Source: Pseudoalteromonas phenolica (GTDB lineage Bacteria > Pseudomonadota > Gammaproteobacteria > Enterobacterales > Alteromonadaceae). Taken from it: 64,000 nt of DNA. Numbering within the stretch: the stretch's first letter is position 1; each line of letters starts with the position of its first letter. Below the pieces are notes generated by a model. It ran no database searches. It saw nothing but the letters and a program-made list of their open reading frames with translations, and had not been told where the DNA came from. Positions 24,568-34,109 of this stretch are shown here, piece by piece. The stretch lies in NCBI RefSeq assembly GCF_005876835.1, contig NZ_PPSW01000035.1, positions 1 through 64,000 of the forward strand. The letters are read 5' to 3'. A program made the translations under genes and the position numbers.

Positions 24568-25764
24568 TTAGATGATACCTAGCTCTTTACCAATACGGGT
24601 AAAGGCATCAATTGCTTTATCTAGCTGCGCTTTCGTATGCGCTGCTGAAATTTGCGTACGAATACGCGCTTGGCCTTTTGGTACAACAGGGAATGAGAAA
24701 CCTGTTACGTAGATGCCTTCGGCTAATAACTTGTCTGCCATGGCTGCTGCTACTTTCGCATCACCTAGCATTACAGGAATAATTGCGTGATCTTTACCTG
24801 CACAAGTGAAACCTGCCGCTTCCATGTTTTCACGGAAGTAAGATGCATTTTCCCAAAGTTGATCACGTAGTGCTTTACCATCTTTAAGCATATCAAGTAC
24901 AGCAATTGATGCTGTTACGATTGAAGGCGCTAAAGAGTTTGAGAATAAATAAGGACGAGAGCGCTGACGTAGCCAATCAATCACTTCTTTCTTACCAGAC
25001 GTGTAACCACCTGACGCACCACCAAGTGCTTTACCTAAAGTACCTGTGATGATATCAACGCGGTCAATCACGTTGCAGTATTCGTGTGTACCACGACCGT
25101 TTTCACCCACAAAGCCAACAGCGTGAGAGTCATCAACCATCACAAGTGCATCGTACTTATCAGCTAAATCACATACAGCTTCTAAGTTACAAATAACGCC
25201 GTCCATAGAGAACACGCCATCAGTCGCGATTAGTTTTGTTTTCGCGCCCGCCTCAGTTGCGGCAATGAGTTGCTCTTCAAGTGCTGCCATGTCGTTGTTT
25301 GCGTAGCGGAAACGCTTCGCTTTACATAAACGCACACCATCAATGATTGACGCGTGGTTTAAGGCATCAGAGATGATTGCATCTTCTGGACCTAAAATTG
25401 TTTCGAATAAACCCGCATTTGCGTCAAAACAAGATGAGTAAAGAATAGTATCTTCAGTTTGTAAGAACTCACTGACTTTTGCTTCTAGTGTTTTATGGAT
25501 GTCTTGTGTACCACAAATAAAACGTACTGACGCTACACCAAAGCCATGGGCATCTAAGCCTGACTTAGCGGCTTCAATTAAGCTTGGATGATTCGCTAAA
25601 CCTAGGTAGTTGTTTGCACAGAAGTTAATTACTGAGTCACCACTTGCTACTGCAATTTCAGCCTGCTGAGAAGACGTGATAATACGCTCGCTTTTGTATA
25701 AGCCTTCTGCTTTTACCTGCTCAAGCTGCTCTTGTAGTTGACTATAAAATGCCGATGCTCTCAT
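24568..25764 (-). CDS. kbl: Glycine C-acetyltransferase (2-amino-3-ketobutyrate CoA ligase)
   Basis: PLP enzyme that splits 2-amino-3-ketobutyrate with CoA into glycine and acetyl-CoA. The 398 residues match E. coli Kbl in length, with NFCANNYLGLANHP near 46, DDSHAVGFVG near 208 and the PLP lysine in ITGTLGKALGGASGGY near 244. It is upstream of tdh in a threonine-degradation operon. A GGAG site lies 9 bp before the ATG, and a small inverted repeat (gcac/gtgc) lies just before that. Confidence 0.97.
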   Translation of the reverse strand: MRASAFYSQLQEQLEQVKAEGLYKSERIITSSQQAEIAVASGDSVINFCANNYLGLANHPSLIEAAKSGLDAHGFGVASVRFICGTQDIHKTLEAKVSEFLQTEDTILYSSCFDANAGLFETILGPEDAIISDALNHASIIDGVRLCKAKRFRYANNDMAALEEQLIAATEAGAKTKLIATDGVFSMDGVICNLEAVCDLADKYDALVMVDDSHAVGFVGENGRGTHEYCNVIDRVDIITGTLGKALGGASGGYTSGKKEVIDWLRQRSRPYLFSNSLAPSIVTASIAVLDMLKDGKALRDQLWENASYFRENMEAAGFTCAGKDHAIIPVMLGDAKVAAAMADKLLAEGIYVTGFSFPVVPKGQARIRTQISAAHTKAQLDKAIDAFTRIGKELGII

Positions 25765-25927
25765 GTAGAGTCTCCAATAAATTGCACGGTGTGCCTGTTT
25801 TCACACAGTTTTTGTTGTCTGTTCATTGCGCCTTTAAATCGCAATAATTTTAAACAGGCGTATTGTAAGGGCTACGCACTATAAATGCACGGAGCCATTG
25901 TTCAAAAATTGAGGCGAATGTAAACGT

Positions 25928-26482
25928 TTATGAGACAAATGCAACCGTTTCTTTAATAGAAACACAGACTTGATCTGCTTCTGCTGCATCTCGTTCTGAA
26001 AAAGCTTGTCCTGAATTGACTAAAATAGCCGTTTTCACGCCGGCTGCGCGCGCGGCCTGTATATCTGATACTTTATCGCCGATCATGACGCTTTGTGACA
26101 CATCAATATCAAATGTATCAATGCCTTGCTGCAACATGCCAGGGTTTGGCTTACGACAGTCGCAGTCTTGCAAATATTCAGGTAACGCCTTTTTAGGATG
26201 GTGCGGACAAAAATACACCTCAGTTATTGGGCATTGCTGCTGTGCAAATTGTGCTTTCATCCACTCGGTCAGCTGATTAAATTGTGCTTCATCATAATAA
26301 CCGCGGCCAATGCCCGATTGGTTGGTCACCACAATTAAAATATAGCCTTTAGCGATAAAGTCACGGCAAGCGTCGAATACCCCATCGATAAATTCAAAAT
26401 CTTCAATTTTATGCACATAGGCGTGATCGTGATTGATTACACCATCTCTATCAAGAAAAACGGCTTTCTGTTTCGTTGTCAT
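25928..26482 (-). CDS. gmhB: D-glycero-beta-D-manno-heptose 1,7-bisphosphate 7-phosphatase GmhB
   Basis: Removes the 7-phosphate in ADP-heptose synthesis for the LPS core. The 184-residue HAD phosphatase has FLDRDGVIN (nucleophile Asp11, acid Asp13), VVTNQSGIGRGYY, the zinc-binding Cys/His cluster (YFCPHHP, DCDCRKPNPG) typical of GmhB, and MIGDKVSDIQAA. I chose the ATG at 26482 because a 32-codon upstream extension does not resemble the family. It lies 40 bp downstream of the GT9 gene, with which it shares a pathway. Confidence 0.94.
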   Translation of the reverse strand: MTTKQKAVFLDRDGVINHDHAYVHKIEDFEFIDGVFDACRDFIAKGYILIVVTNQSGIGRGYYDEAQFNQLTEWMKAQFAQQQCPITEVYFCPHHPKKALPEYLQDCDCRKPNPGMLQQGIDTFDIDVSQSVMIGDKVSDIQAARAAGVKTAILVNSGQAFSERDAAEADQVCVSIKETVAFVS

Positions 26483-26522
26483 GATGATTATTAATTCGTT
26501 TAGTTTTAAGAATAAAAGGCTG

Positions 26523-27575
26523 TTAAATAAGGTTTTGCTCTTTGCAAACTCGGTCGAACATAGCTTGTACGTCTGCAACGTTAATTTGCGACATCAAGGT
26601 TTTGCCTTTAACACGCGTACCCCAAGGTAATTGTTCGGCACTTTTCTTAAACTGAGCTTGAAGGTTTTTATGATATACCTCAACCACATAGTCCTGATAA
26701 AGATAAGGGCCTGTGCGTGCAGGATTTGAATGAGCATATAAACCAATCACAGGCGTGCCCATGGTAACCGCCATGTGCGCAGGACCTGTATCAGGAGCAA
26801 TGACCAATTTAGCTTGCTCTAATACACATACAAGTTGTTTCAACGTGGTTTTGCCAACCAAATTCAATACTTCAAAATCTAAGTAAGAGATAATGTCTGC
26901 TGCCAGTTGGCGTTCCATGTCTGTAGGACCACCTGTGATTACCACATTAAAACCCTTCTGCTTTGCATATTTGGCAGTTTCGGCATAGCGCTCTGGCAAC
27001 CAGTTACGCTCCGCTTTACTCGCTGCAGGGGAAATAACTAAAACATTTTCAAGCCCAGATAGTAACTCTGCAGCAACGTTCTTATCGTTATCACTTACTG
27101 GCATTTGCCAAGTTGGCCCATAATGTGGCACACCAATGGCTTTAGCAAACCCTCTAAAACCCTCGAGTACGTGCGCTGATTTTTCTGCTGCAATGCGTTT
27201 ATTGGTAAATAAGAAGTGCCCTTCTTTGGCACGGTGCCAATCAAAACCTACTTTTACCTTGGCAGGTATGCAACGAGCCGCAAGGTTGGCGCGAAGCGCC
27301 ACTTGCATGTGCAGTAGCACATCAAACTGACGCCCTTTAAAGGTCTCTTTTAACTGTTTAAATGCCGCTTTACCTTGTTTTTTATCGAAAATAACAAACT
27401 CAACTCCTGGCATATCTTGTAATAACATGGCTTCGATTTTGCCCACCACCCAAGTGATTTTCGCCTCTGGATAATGACGCTGAATAGCCTGTACGGCCGA
27501 CACGGCATGACACACATCACCAATCGCCGACAAACGTAAAATACAAATATCTTTAGGAGTTGAAGATAAAACCAC
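26523..27575 (-). CDS. Glycosyltransferase family 9, LPS heptosyltransferase-like
   Basis: A 350-residue GT9 (GT-B fold) enzyme that probably transfers heptose from ADP-heptose to the LPS inner core in the cytoplasm. It shows ICILRLSAIGDVCHAVSAVQ at the N-terminus and the donor-site LVIAPDTGPAHMAVTMGTPVIGLY near 258-281, both hallmarks of heptosyltransferases. It most resembles the OpsX type that acts on phosphorylated Kdo, which would suit the neighbouring kdkA, but WaaC or WaaF cannot be excluded. The start is GTG at 27575. It begins the operon with gmhB and is divergent from kdkA. Confidence 0.87.
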   Translation of the reverse strand: MVLSSTPKDICILRLSAIGDVCHAVSAVQAIQRHYPEAKITWVVGKIEAMLLQDMPGVEFVIFDKKQGKAAFKQLKETFKGRQFDVLLHMQVALRANLAARCIPAKVKVGFDWHRAKEGHFLFTNKRIAAEKSAHVLEGFRGFAKAIGVPHYGPTWQMPVSDNDKNVAAELLSGLENVLVISPAASKAERNWLPERYAETAKYAKQKGFNVVITGGPTDMERQLAADIISYLDFEVLNLVGKTTLKQLVCVLEQAKLVIAPDTGPAHMAVTMGTPVIGLYAHSNPARTGPYLYQDYVVEVYHKNLQAQFKKSAEQLPWGTRVKGKTLMSQINVADVQAMFDRVCKEQNLI

Positions 27576-27720
27576 AACAGTCTCTTATGCTTGTAAAAAT
27601 AGTTGCCAGCAGTTTAACTTAATTTATTATCTAGCCCAACTTGTTAAAGCAAACGCTCACACATCTCGAATCCCGATCCCTTTTAAGTATATACTTAGGA
27701 AAAAACTGATTTAGAACTTT

Positions 27721-28443
27721 ATGCGCGTCATTCATTCCTCTGCCAATACACATATTCTATTGCCCGATAACTCCCCCTTATCCGTTGAAGAAAACTGGTT
27801 CGAACCTAGCTATTGGCAACAGCAAAACAAAGTCGTGGGTGAAAAAAAAGGCCGCGCTAAAACTTACTTTTTAAACCTAGGTGAGCAAATCGGCGTGTTA
27901 CGCCACTATTGGCGTGGCGGCTTAGTGGGTAAGGTGCTATCAGATCAATATCTATTTAGCCGATTAGAAAATACCCGCACCTATCAAGAGTTTCAACTTC
28001 TGACACAACTAGAAGAATTAGGCTTACCGGTATCCAAACCGATTGCTGCAAAAGTTCAGCGCAGCGGGCTTATTTATCGTGGCGATCTGATCACAGAAGC
28101 CGTTACTGGCGCACAAAGTGTGCTCGACAAACTAAAACAAGCCCCTCTGACTGAGAGTGAGTGGCAAGCAACCGCAGAAACCTTAGCACGCTTTCATAAC
28201 ATGGGCGTGTTTCACGCTGACTTAAACATCAATAACATCTTGTTTGACGAGCATGGTAAGGTTTTTCTAATCGACTTTGATCGAGGCGAAGTTCACAAGC
28301 CCTCTCAACAAACCGTTGAAAATAATATGGCGCGTCTAAAACGTTCTTTTATAAAAGAGTTAAATCGAAATACTGAGTTTTATTGGCGAGAAAGCGAGTG
28401 GGATGAGTTTTACGCGCTATATCGTTCATTTCTTAAAATCTAG
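27721..28443 (+). CDS. kdkA: 3-deoxy-D-manno-octulosonic acid kinase KdkA
   Basis: Phosphorylates the Kdo residue of lipid A-Kdo at O-4 using ATP. The 240-residue protein kinase-like fold has the VLRHYWRGGLVGKVLSDQY segment characteristic of KdkA/WaaP, catalytic loop HNMGVFHADLNINNIL (Asp near 161) and metal-binding FLIDFDRGE near 182. Organisms with KdkA usually carry one phosphorylated Kdo instead of two. It is transcribed alone toward hldE and shares a terminator with it. Confidence 0.94.
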   Translation: MRVIHSSANTHILLPDNSPLSVEENWFEPSYWQQQNKVVGEKKGRAKTYFLNLGEQIGVLRHYWRGGLVGKVLSDQYLFSRLENTRTYQEFQLLTQLEELGLPVSKPIAAKVQRSGLIYRGDLITEAVTGAQSVLDKLKQAPLTESEWQATAETLARFHNMGVFHADLNINNILFDEHGKVFLIDFDRGEVHKPSQQTVENNMARLKRSFIKELNRNTEFYWRESEWDEFYALYRSFLKI

Positions 28444-28466
28444 TTAAAACTTCTAAATAAAAAACG

Positions 28467-28494
28467 AAAAACCCAAACACAAGTTTGGGTTTTT
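28467..28494. terminator. Bidirectional terminator between kdkA and hldE
   Basis: aaaaacccaaac / gtttgggttttt perfect stem with an acaa loop. The flanking A and T runs serve both convergent genes. Confidence 0.92.
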
Positions 28495-28513
28495 AATAAA
28501 GAATGTAGGTAAA

Positions 28514-29956
28514 TTAATTACTTTGAATTTTCTTAATCACATTCGAAGTTGAGCAACCATTTACAAATTCAAGCACTTCAACAGTACCGCCATTTGCAAG
28601 GACAAAATCAGCACCTGCGATTTCTTCAACCTTGTAATCACCACCTTTGACTAATACGTCAGGCTTTACTTGCTCGATAAGCTTAGCAGGTGTGTCGTTT
28701 TCTTCTACCGCACCAAATGGGATCACCCAATCAACTGACGCGAGTGCACCAATTACAGTCGCACGTTCATCTAATGGATTAATTGGTCGCTCAGGGCCTT
28801 TCAAACGACTAATTGAAGCATCGTTATTTAAACCGACAACTAACTTGTCACCTCGCGCTTTAGCCTGCGCCAAATAACGCACGTGGCCAGCATGTAAAAT
28901 ATCAAAACAGCCGTTAGTGAAGACTATTTTCTCGCCGCGCTGACGAGCAAGCTCAATATGATGCAAGATTTCTTGCGTCGGTGCTTGATATTGCTCACCT
29001 GTTTCACGTAGGTATTGAGTCAGCTTTGCAGATAGCTCTTCAGGTGATACTGTTGCAGCACCCAATTTTGCAACAACTAACCCCGCAGCAACATTGGCAA
29101 TTTCCACCGCTTGTTTAGCTAGCATACCTGTACCAAGCATCACAGCTAGCGTAGCAATTACAGTATCGCCTGCACCAGTTACATCAGAGACTTCTAATAC
29201 TTGCGCCGCAAAATCATGTTTTTCACTTGGTGTGATCAAAGACATGCCCTGCTCAGAGCGAGTCAGTAACATAGCACCAATGCCACAATCGGCAATGATC
29301 TTACGCGCACAATCAGCAAGCACTTGCTCGTCGCCTTTAATGCCACCTGCTGCGGTGTACTCATTCAGGTTCGGAGTAATAAAATCAGCACCACGGTAAT
29401 CGGCAAGTTGTTTAGATTTAGGGTCGACTAAAACAGTTTTACCAGCCGCTTTTGCCACTTGGATCATCTCACTGATTTTCGCCAATGACCCCTTGTTATA
29501 GTCTGAGAAAAGCACCACATCGAAGTCATCAACAATCTCAGTGAGCTTTTGCAACAATAGCTCTGAATGTGACTCAAGGAAGGTTTCTTCTAAATCGAGA
29601 CGCACAACTTGCTGGTGACGACTAATTACACGCATTTTAGCAATAGTCGGCGCATCATCTTGGGTAATAAGCTGAGAGTTAATTTTCTCATTTTTTAAAA
29701 GCGCTTGCAGTGAGCTGCCGTTATCATCATTACCAATAATACCTAATAGGCTAACTTGGCCATCTAAGTACGCGATGTTTTTGGCAACGTTGGCTGCACC
29801 ACCGGCCTTATCTTCAAGCTTGCTGACTTTAACAACGGGTACCGGTGCTTCTGGTGAAATACGGCCAGTGTCACCATGCCAGTATCTGTCGAGCATCACA
29901 TCACCAACGACGAGGATCTTCGCTTGCGATAACTTCTGAAAATAACTTAAATCCAT
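28514..29956 (-). CDS. hldE: Bifunctional heptose 7-phosphate kinase / heptose 1-phosphate adenylyltransferase HldE
   Basis: Carries out two steps of ADP-heptose synthesis. Residues about 1-318 form a PfkB/ribokinase domain (GGAANVAKNIAYL; catalytic DVTGAGDTVIATLA near 264). Residues about 340-480 form a nucleotidyltransferase domain with FTNGCFDILHAGHVRYL (HxGH). The 480-residue length matches the E. coli fused enzyme (477). Its ATG overlaps the gmhA stop in a TAATG junction, so translation is coupled with the preceding step of the same pathway. Confidence 0.97.
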   Translation of the reverse strand: MDLSYFQKLSQAKILVVGDVMLDRYWHGDTGRISPEAPVPVVKVSKLEDKAGGAANVAKNIAYLDGQVSLLGIIGNDDNGSSLQALLKNEKINSQLITQDDAPTIAKMRVISRHQQVVRLDLEETFLESHSELLLQKLTEIVDDFDVVLFSDYNKGSLAKISEMIQVAKAAGKTVLVDPKSKQLADYRGADFITPNLNEYTAAGGIKGDEQVLADCARKIIADCGIGAMLLTRSEQGMSLITPSEKHDFAAQVLEVSDVTGAGDTVIATLAVMLGTGMLAKQAVEIANVAAGLVVAKLGAATVSPEELSAKLTQYLRETGEQYQAPTQEILHHIELARQRGEKIVFTNGCFDILHAGHVRYLAQAKARGDKLVVGLNNDASISRLKGPERPINPLDERATVIGALASVDWVIPFGAVEENDTPAKLIEQVKPDVLVKGGDYKVEEIAGADFVLANGGTVEVLEFVNGCSTSNVIKKIQSN

Positions 29957-30558
29957 TATTCGCCTTTCTCAATCGCTAAATCAATGGCTTCACATAACCA
30001 GTGACCGATAAACATATGTGCTTCTTGAATACGCGCAGTTTCATCATTGGCAATGATAATCGGTAGAGTAGCGATATCTTTTACTAAACCACCTTCACGG
30101 CCTGTTAACGCTACCGTATAAGCGCCAATCTCATTTGCAGCTTCCAGTGCTAAGTTAATGTTTGGACTCGTGCCAGACGTCGTTAAACCAATCACCACAT
30201 CCTCAGGTTTACACAGTGCTTGGATCTGGCGTTCAAAAACCGTGTCGAAGTGGTAGTCATTTGAGTGTGCCGTCAAAATAGAGGTGTCAGTTGTTAACGC
30301 GATCGATGCTAAAGGGCCGCGCTCTAATTTATAGCGTACAACAAATTCGGCGGCCAAATGTTGTGCATCAGCCGCGCTGCCGCCATTACCACACCAAATT
30401 ACTTTACCACCTGATTTAAGCGCTTTTTGACAAGCAGTTAAAAGCTGCATCGCTTCACTTTGGTATTTATCTACTGTTGCAAACAGCGCTCTGTGGCGCT
30501 CTAGGCTTGCTAAAAAACTGTTTTCAAGCATGTTGTCTTTTTTAATATCTTGCGACAT
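29956..30558 (-). CDS. gmhA: Sedoheptulose 7-phosphate isomerase GmhA
   Basis: First step of ADP-heptose synthesis, sedoheptulose-7-phosphate to heptose-7-phosphate. The 200-residue SIS-domain protein has VIWCGNGGSAADAQHLAAEFV near 50-70 (phosphate-binding loop and zinc/active-site region), LTTSGTSPNINLALEAA and the C-terminal IQEAHMFIGHWLCE. I chose the ATG at 30558, which has AGGA about 7 bp before it; another ATG 9 codons in is possible. It lies 53 bp after the Wzi-like gene. Confidence 0.95.
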   Translation of the reverse strand: MSQDIKKDNMLENSFLASLERHRALFATVDKYQSEAMQLLTACQKALKSGGKVIWCGNGGSAADAQHLAAEFVVRYKLERGPLASIALTTDTSILTAHSNDYHFDTVFERQIQALCKPEDVVIGLTTSGTSPNINLALEAANEIGAYTVALTGREGGLVKDIATLPIIIANDETARIQEAHMFIGHWLCEAIDLAIEKGE

Positions 30559-30611
30559 GTGCGTTCCTACTTTTCCCGCTATTGTCAAAAATCTATTGTC
30601 TTACTACTGGT

Positions 30612-32063
30612 CTACCAGTATACATTGACCGCTAACCAAGTATAGTTTTCACCAAATACGTCTTTACCCAAGGTGAGCGTGGTTTCTAAACGCTTGTCGT
30701 CATAGGCGCGGTTATTAATGATTTGTAGCTCATGTGAAGTTTCATATTTACCACCAAGCTCACCTAACTCATTTAAATATTCACTAGTATTATCTATCAT
30801 TGAATACTTTAAAGACCATAGTTCTGATGCACTTGAAAAATAAGTTGTTTCAAATGTATGAATCTGTGACGGTGCACCATCATCAAAATTGCTTCTATCC
30901 GAAGCAAAGTGACCAATTACAGCACCATTTATAGTATTGCCTGTAGTTTCATAAATTTCATTTACGTACCATAAACTATGCATATTGGTATATTCATAAC
31001 GAAAAGTAGCCTTTTCTAACAGCGAAGGAATAAATACCCCAAAACTCGCAGCCGTATTACCTACTTGATAGTTCTTATGATTTTTAGTGTCTTCACCACC
31101 ATATTCAAAAGACCACTCAATAGGCGTAAGCCAATGACTTCTATATGTACTTGTTAAAGTGGCCCACTGATCGCCTAACTCAGTATCTCGGCTGCCTGTT
31201 AAGCCCGAGTTGTCATTTCCAGCTGGATCAAAATACGCTTTAAACACATCTTTCATTGACACTTTTCTTGGCCCACCGCCGAATTGCATCATGCGGTTCA
31301 CGCCAATCTTCCAGCCATCAATTGGCTCAATCGATAAATGCGTACCTGCTAGTTTTGGTGTACCACTGTGCAAAGTACCTTGATACAAAATACCCTTTTC
31401 AACATGCTCTAATTTCGAATAAAAAAGCTCAAAATCAAAATTCCACCAATTCTTTAACGGCGCGTTTAAACCCAATGATACCGATAAGGGCGCTTGAGCG
31501 TTATTCGAGTATACTTGGCCAAATGTTTTAAACGGCGAGAACCAATGCTCTTTGTAGCCTAAATTCAGCTGTAAATTATCACCGCCTAACGAATAGAAGC
31601 TGTTATAAGCGACTAGCTTACCTTGCTCAACACGATACTCGGCGCCTAGTTGCATTAAACTGTGTTCACCACCACGCCAAATACCGTCAAAAGACACTTC
31701 GGCATACTCACTTGAGCTGTTACTACGGTCATTAGCCAACTTTACTTCAGCACCAGAATCCGCTCTGAGTTTTACGCCCATGCGTGTGACTGCATCTCGG
31801 CTCATATAAGGTTCAATACCAAGTAAAATCTGCGCGTGAAGGTCTGGATTAGATTGTTTAATTTGTCTTAAGGCAATTTGCACATCATAAATGCGATAAG
31901 GCTTCGCCATGGGCGTGCCTGTTGAGATGGCAAACATTCTGTCGATTTGATGCTCCAGTACTGGATGCTTACCTAGCGGTAAATATGCGGTCGGTGCAGC
32001 CATCGCTTGACCTGCGATACCCAAAGCCGCAGCAAATAAGGTTGAAAATAGCTTTAACTTCAT
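30612..32063 (-). CDS. Wzi-family outer-membrane beta-barrel protein
   Basis: A 483-residue protein with a signal peptide (MKLKLFSTLFAAALGIAGQAMA, cleaved near 22) and many alternating aromatic strands ending in a C-terminal aromatic (NVYW), as in a beta-barrel. The pattern (AYLPLGKHPVLEHQIDRMF; GGDNLQLNLGYKEHWFSPF) fits the capsule-assembly Wzi family. Wzi of E. coli anchors group 1 capsule to the cell surface. It leads the operon toward gmhA-hldE, tying it to LPS core synthesis. Its role here may be surface polysaccharide attachment; this is inferred. Confidence 0.82.
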   Translation of the reverse strand: MKLKLFSTLFAAALGIAGQAMAAPTAYLPLGKHPVLEHQIDRMFAISTGTPMAKPYRIYDVQIALRQIKQSNPDLHAQILLGIEPYMSRDAVTRMGVKLRADSGAEVKLANDRSNSSSEYAEVSFDGIWRGGEHSLMQLGAEYRVEQGKLVAYNSFYSLGGDNLQLNLGYKEHWFSPFKTFGQVYSNNAQAPLSVSLGLNAPLKNWWNFDFELFYSKLEHVEKGILYQGTLHSGTPKLAGTHLSIEPIDGWKIGVNRMMQFGGGPRKVSMKDVFKAYFDPAGNDNSGLTGSRDTELGDQWATLTSTYRSHWLTPIEWSFEYGGEDTKNHKNYQVGNTAASFGVFIPSLLEKATFRYEYTNMHSLWYVNEIYETTGNTINGAVIGHFASDRSNFDDGAPSQIHTFETTYFSSASELWSLKYSMIDNTSEYLNELGELGGKYETSHELQIINNRAYDDKRLETTLTLGKDVFGENYTWLAVNVYW

Positions 32064-32216
32064 AATTCAATTCTTCTCTAATGAACTTGCCATAGTATCA
32101 AATTCAATAAACAGGAGCACGACCCTAAACTGTTTAAATTTGTTAATTCGTTTTCATAAGCGGTTGAGCGGGTTAAAATAACATTTGTTTACTTACTTCA
32201 ATAATAACGGTTGGTT

Positions 32217-33473
32217 ATGGCGCGCTTTTTATATTCATTGTTTTTATACGCACTCAGCCCCCTCATTGTGTTTTATCTTTATGTAATACGTGGCAAAAAA
32301 AATGCGGGCTACCGAGAGTTTTTTACTGAGCGATTTGCGTTTGGTTTAAAAAAATTGCCTAAGAAAGCGGTTGTGTTTCACTGTGCTTCTGTCGGTGAAG
32401 TCTTGGCTGCAGCACCGCTTATAAAAGCGTTCAAAGCTGAAAACCCAAAGCAAGCGATTATCGTTACCTGCAATACCCCTACAGGTCGCGCGCAAATTAA
32501 AAATAGCTTGCCCAATACACCCCATTGCTATTTGCCTATCGACTTTTGGGGCGCCAGTAAACGCTTTATAAATACATTAACGCCTATGCAACTTGTGGTG
32601 CTTGAAACTGAGCTTTGGCCAAATTTATTTGCCGCAGCCTATGCGAAAAATATTGCTGTCAATGTTGTTAATGCTCGCCTGTCAGAGAAGTCACTACAGG
32701 GTTATCAAAAAGTACTGCCGCTTGCCAATGACATTATGAACCACATAACTACATTAGCGAGTCATAACGAAGAAGATGCTAAACGCTTCTTACAGATAGG
32801 GCTTAACAAAGAAAAAGTCACAGTAACTGGCTCAATTAAATTCGATATTAATATCGATGAAGCAGCCAAAACGACTGTCGTTGAATTCAAAAAGTGCTTC
32901 AATCGCAGCAAAATTTGGGTTGCCGGTTCGACCCATCCTGGTGAACATGAACAAGCTCTGGCGGCCCATCAACAAGTGCTTGCAACCCATCCTGATGCGC
33001 TACTGATTATTGCACCTCGACACCCTGAGCAATTTGCCAAAGTTGCAGAGCTTCTTAAAGATTCAAACTTGTCGTTTTCAAAGCGCTCAGGTGAATTTAA
33101 CCCGAACAGCCAAGTTCTATTAGCTGATACCTTAGGTGAACTAAAATACTTGTTTGGCAGCGCAAACATTGCCTACATCGGTGGCAGCTTAATTGAACGC
33201 GGTGGTCACAATCCATTAGAAGCCGCAGCATTTTCAGTAGGCACTTTGACAGGCCCCCACGTCTATAACTTTGCCCATATTTACCCTGATTTAGCGGTGC
33301 ACCAAGGCTGTATTACCGTGCATTCAAGTGACGAATTAGCGGAGCAATTGAATAGACTTTTCAGCAGTCCAAGTGATTGCGCAGAACTCGGAGCAAACGC
33401 CCTTGCCTGCTTGCAAAAAAATCAGGGCGCGATAGCCAAAACCGTTAACTTAATCAGCACACATCTTTCTTAA
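32217..33473 (+). CDS. waaA: 3-deoxy-D-manno-octulosonic acid transferase WaaA (KdtA)
   Basis: Adds Kdo from CMP-Kdo to the lipid A precursor at the inner membrane. The 418-residue GT30 enzyme has an N-terminal membrane helix (about 4-25), the catalytic CASVGE motif (Glu61), ETELWPN near 120, KFD in GSIKFDINI, and the donor-binding GGSLIERGGHNPLEAAAF near 325. I chose the ATG at 32217 over an in-frame TTG two codons earlier. It is divergent from the Wzi-like gene. Given the nearby kdkA it may add only one Kdo, but sequence alone cannot show this. Confidence 0.95.
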   Translation: MARFLYSLFLYALSPLIVFYLYVIRGKKNAGYREFFTERFAFGLKKLPKKAVVFHCASVGEVLAAAPLIKAFKAENPKQAIIVTCNTPTGRAQIKNSLPNTPHCYLPIDFWGASKRFINTLTPMQLVVLETELWPNLFAAAYAKNIAVNVVNARLSEKSLQGYQKVLPLANDIMNHITTLASHNEEDAKRFLQIGLNKEKVTVTGSIKFDINIDEAAKTTVVEFKKCFNRSKIWVAGSTHPGEHEQALAAHQQVLATHPDALLIIAPRHPEQFAKVAELLKDSNLSFSKRSGEFNPNSQVLLADTLGELKYLFGSANIAYIGGSLIERGGHNPLEAAAFSVGTLTGPHVYNFAHIYPDLAVHQGCITVHSSDELAEQLNRLFSSPSDCAELGANALACLQKNQGAIAKTVNLISTHLS

Positions 33474-33491
33474 TTTATTGAGCAATATTTT

Positions 33492-34043
33492 ATGACAACT
33501 GAACACACCTTAATTACCCAAGCCATGCAAAATTGGGTTAAAAGCGTCATTGTAAAATTCAACTTTTGTCCGTTTGCTCGCAAAGAAGTCGAAGCAAATA
33601 CCATCGCCTATATTGTCTCAGAAGACGAAAAACACGAAGACGCGGTGATGACCATGCTTGAACAACTGGCACATTTAGACGCGCATCCAGAAGTAGAAAC
33701 TACCCTGCTTATTTTTGCTGAAGGGTTTAAAGATTTTGATAGTTACTTAGACTTAGTCGACCTTGCTAACGCACTTCTAGCTGCACAAGGCTATGAAGGT
33801 AAATATCAAATCGCTCACTTCCACCCAGACTATGAGTTTGCCGACAGCGAACCGGGCGATGCTGCCAATTACACCAATCGTGCGCCTTACCCAACACTGC
33901 ACCTTATTCGTGAAGAAAGCATGGCCGAAGCACTGGCAAATTACGACGACCCAGAAAGCATTCCTGAAAACAATATCCGTTTAGCTCGACGCAAAGGCGA
34001 AGCATTCTGGCAGCAACTTTTGGCTAACTGCCATAAGTCTTAA
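33492..34043 (+). CDS. DUF1415 family protein
   Basis: A 183-residue cytoplasmic protein of the DUF1415 family. The conserved parts are FNFCPFARKEV near 24-34, and AHFHPDYEFADSEPGDAANYTNR near 105-128, with Cys and His residues that might bind a metal. No function is established. It follows waaA by 18 bp and is probably co-transcribed. Confidence 0.85.
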   Translation: MTTEHTLITQAMQNWVKSVIVKFNFCPFARKEVEANTIAYIVSEDEKHEDAVMTMLEQLAHLDAHPEVETTLLIFAEGFKDFDSYLDLVDLANALLAAQGYEGKYQIAHFHPDYEFADSEPGDAANYTNRAPYPTLHLIREESMAEALANYDDPESIPENNIRLARRKGEAFWQQLLANCHKS

Positions 34044-34073
34044 ACTGCATATATTAGCTTCAGAATATTACTA

Positions 34074-34109
34074 TTGATTGGCTTTTAAAAAGTATCAAAG
34101 TCAATCAAG
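34074..34109. terminator. Hairpin between DUF1415 and galM, overlapping the galM end
   Basis: ttgattggcttt (34074-34085) pairs with aaagtcaatcaa with one wobble. It covers the last codons of galM (stop at 34101-34103). The T content is modest; it may end either transcript. Confidence 0.45.

Noticed and set aside
29094..29399. Plus-strand frame opposite hldE
   Set aside because: Its open length is explained by the codon bias of hldE; the translation is low-complexity Ser/Ala/Pro.
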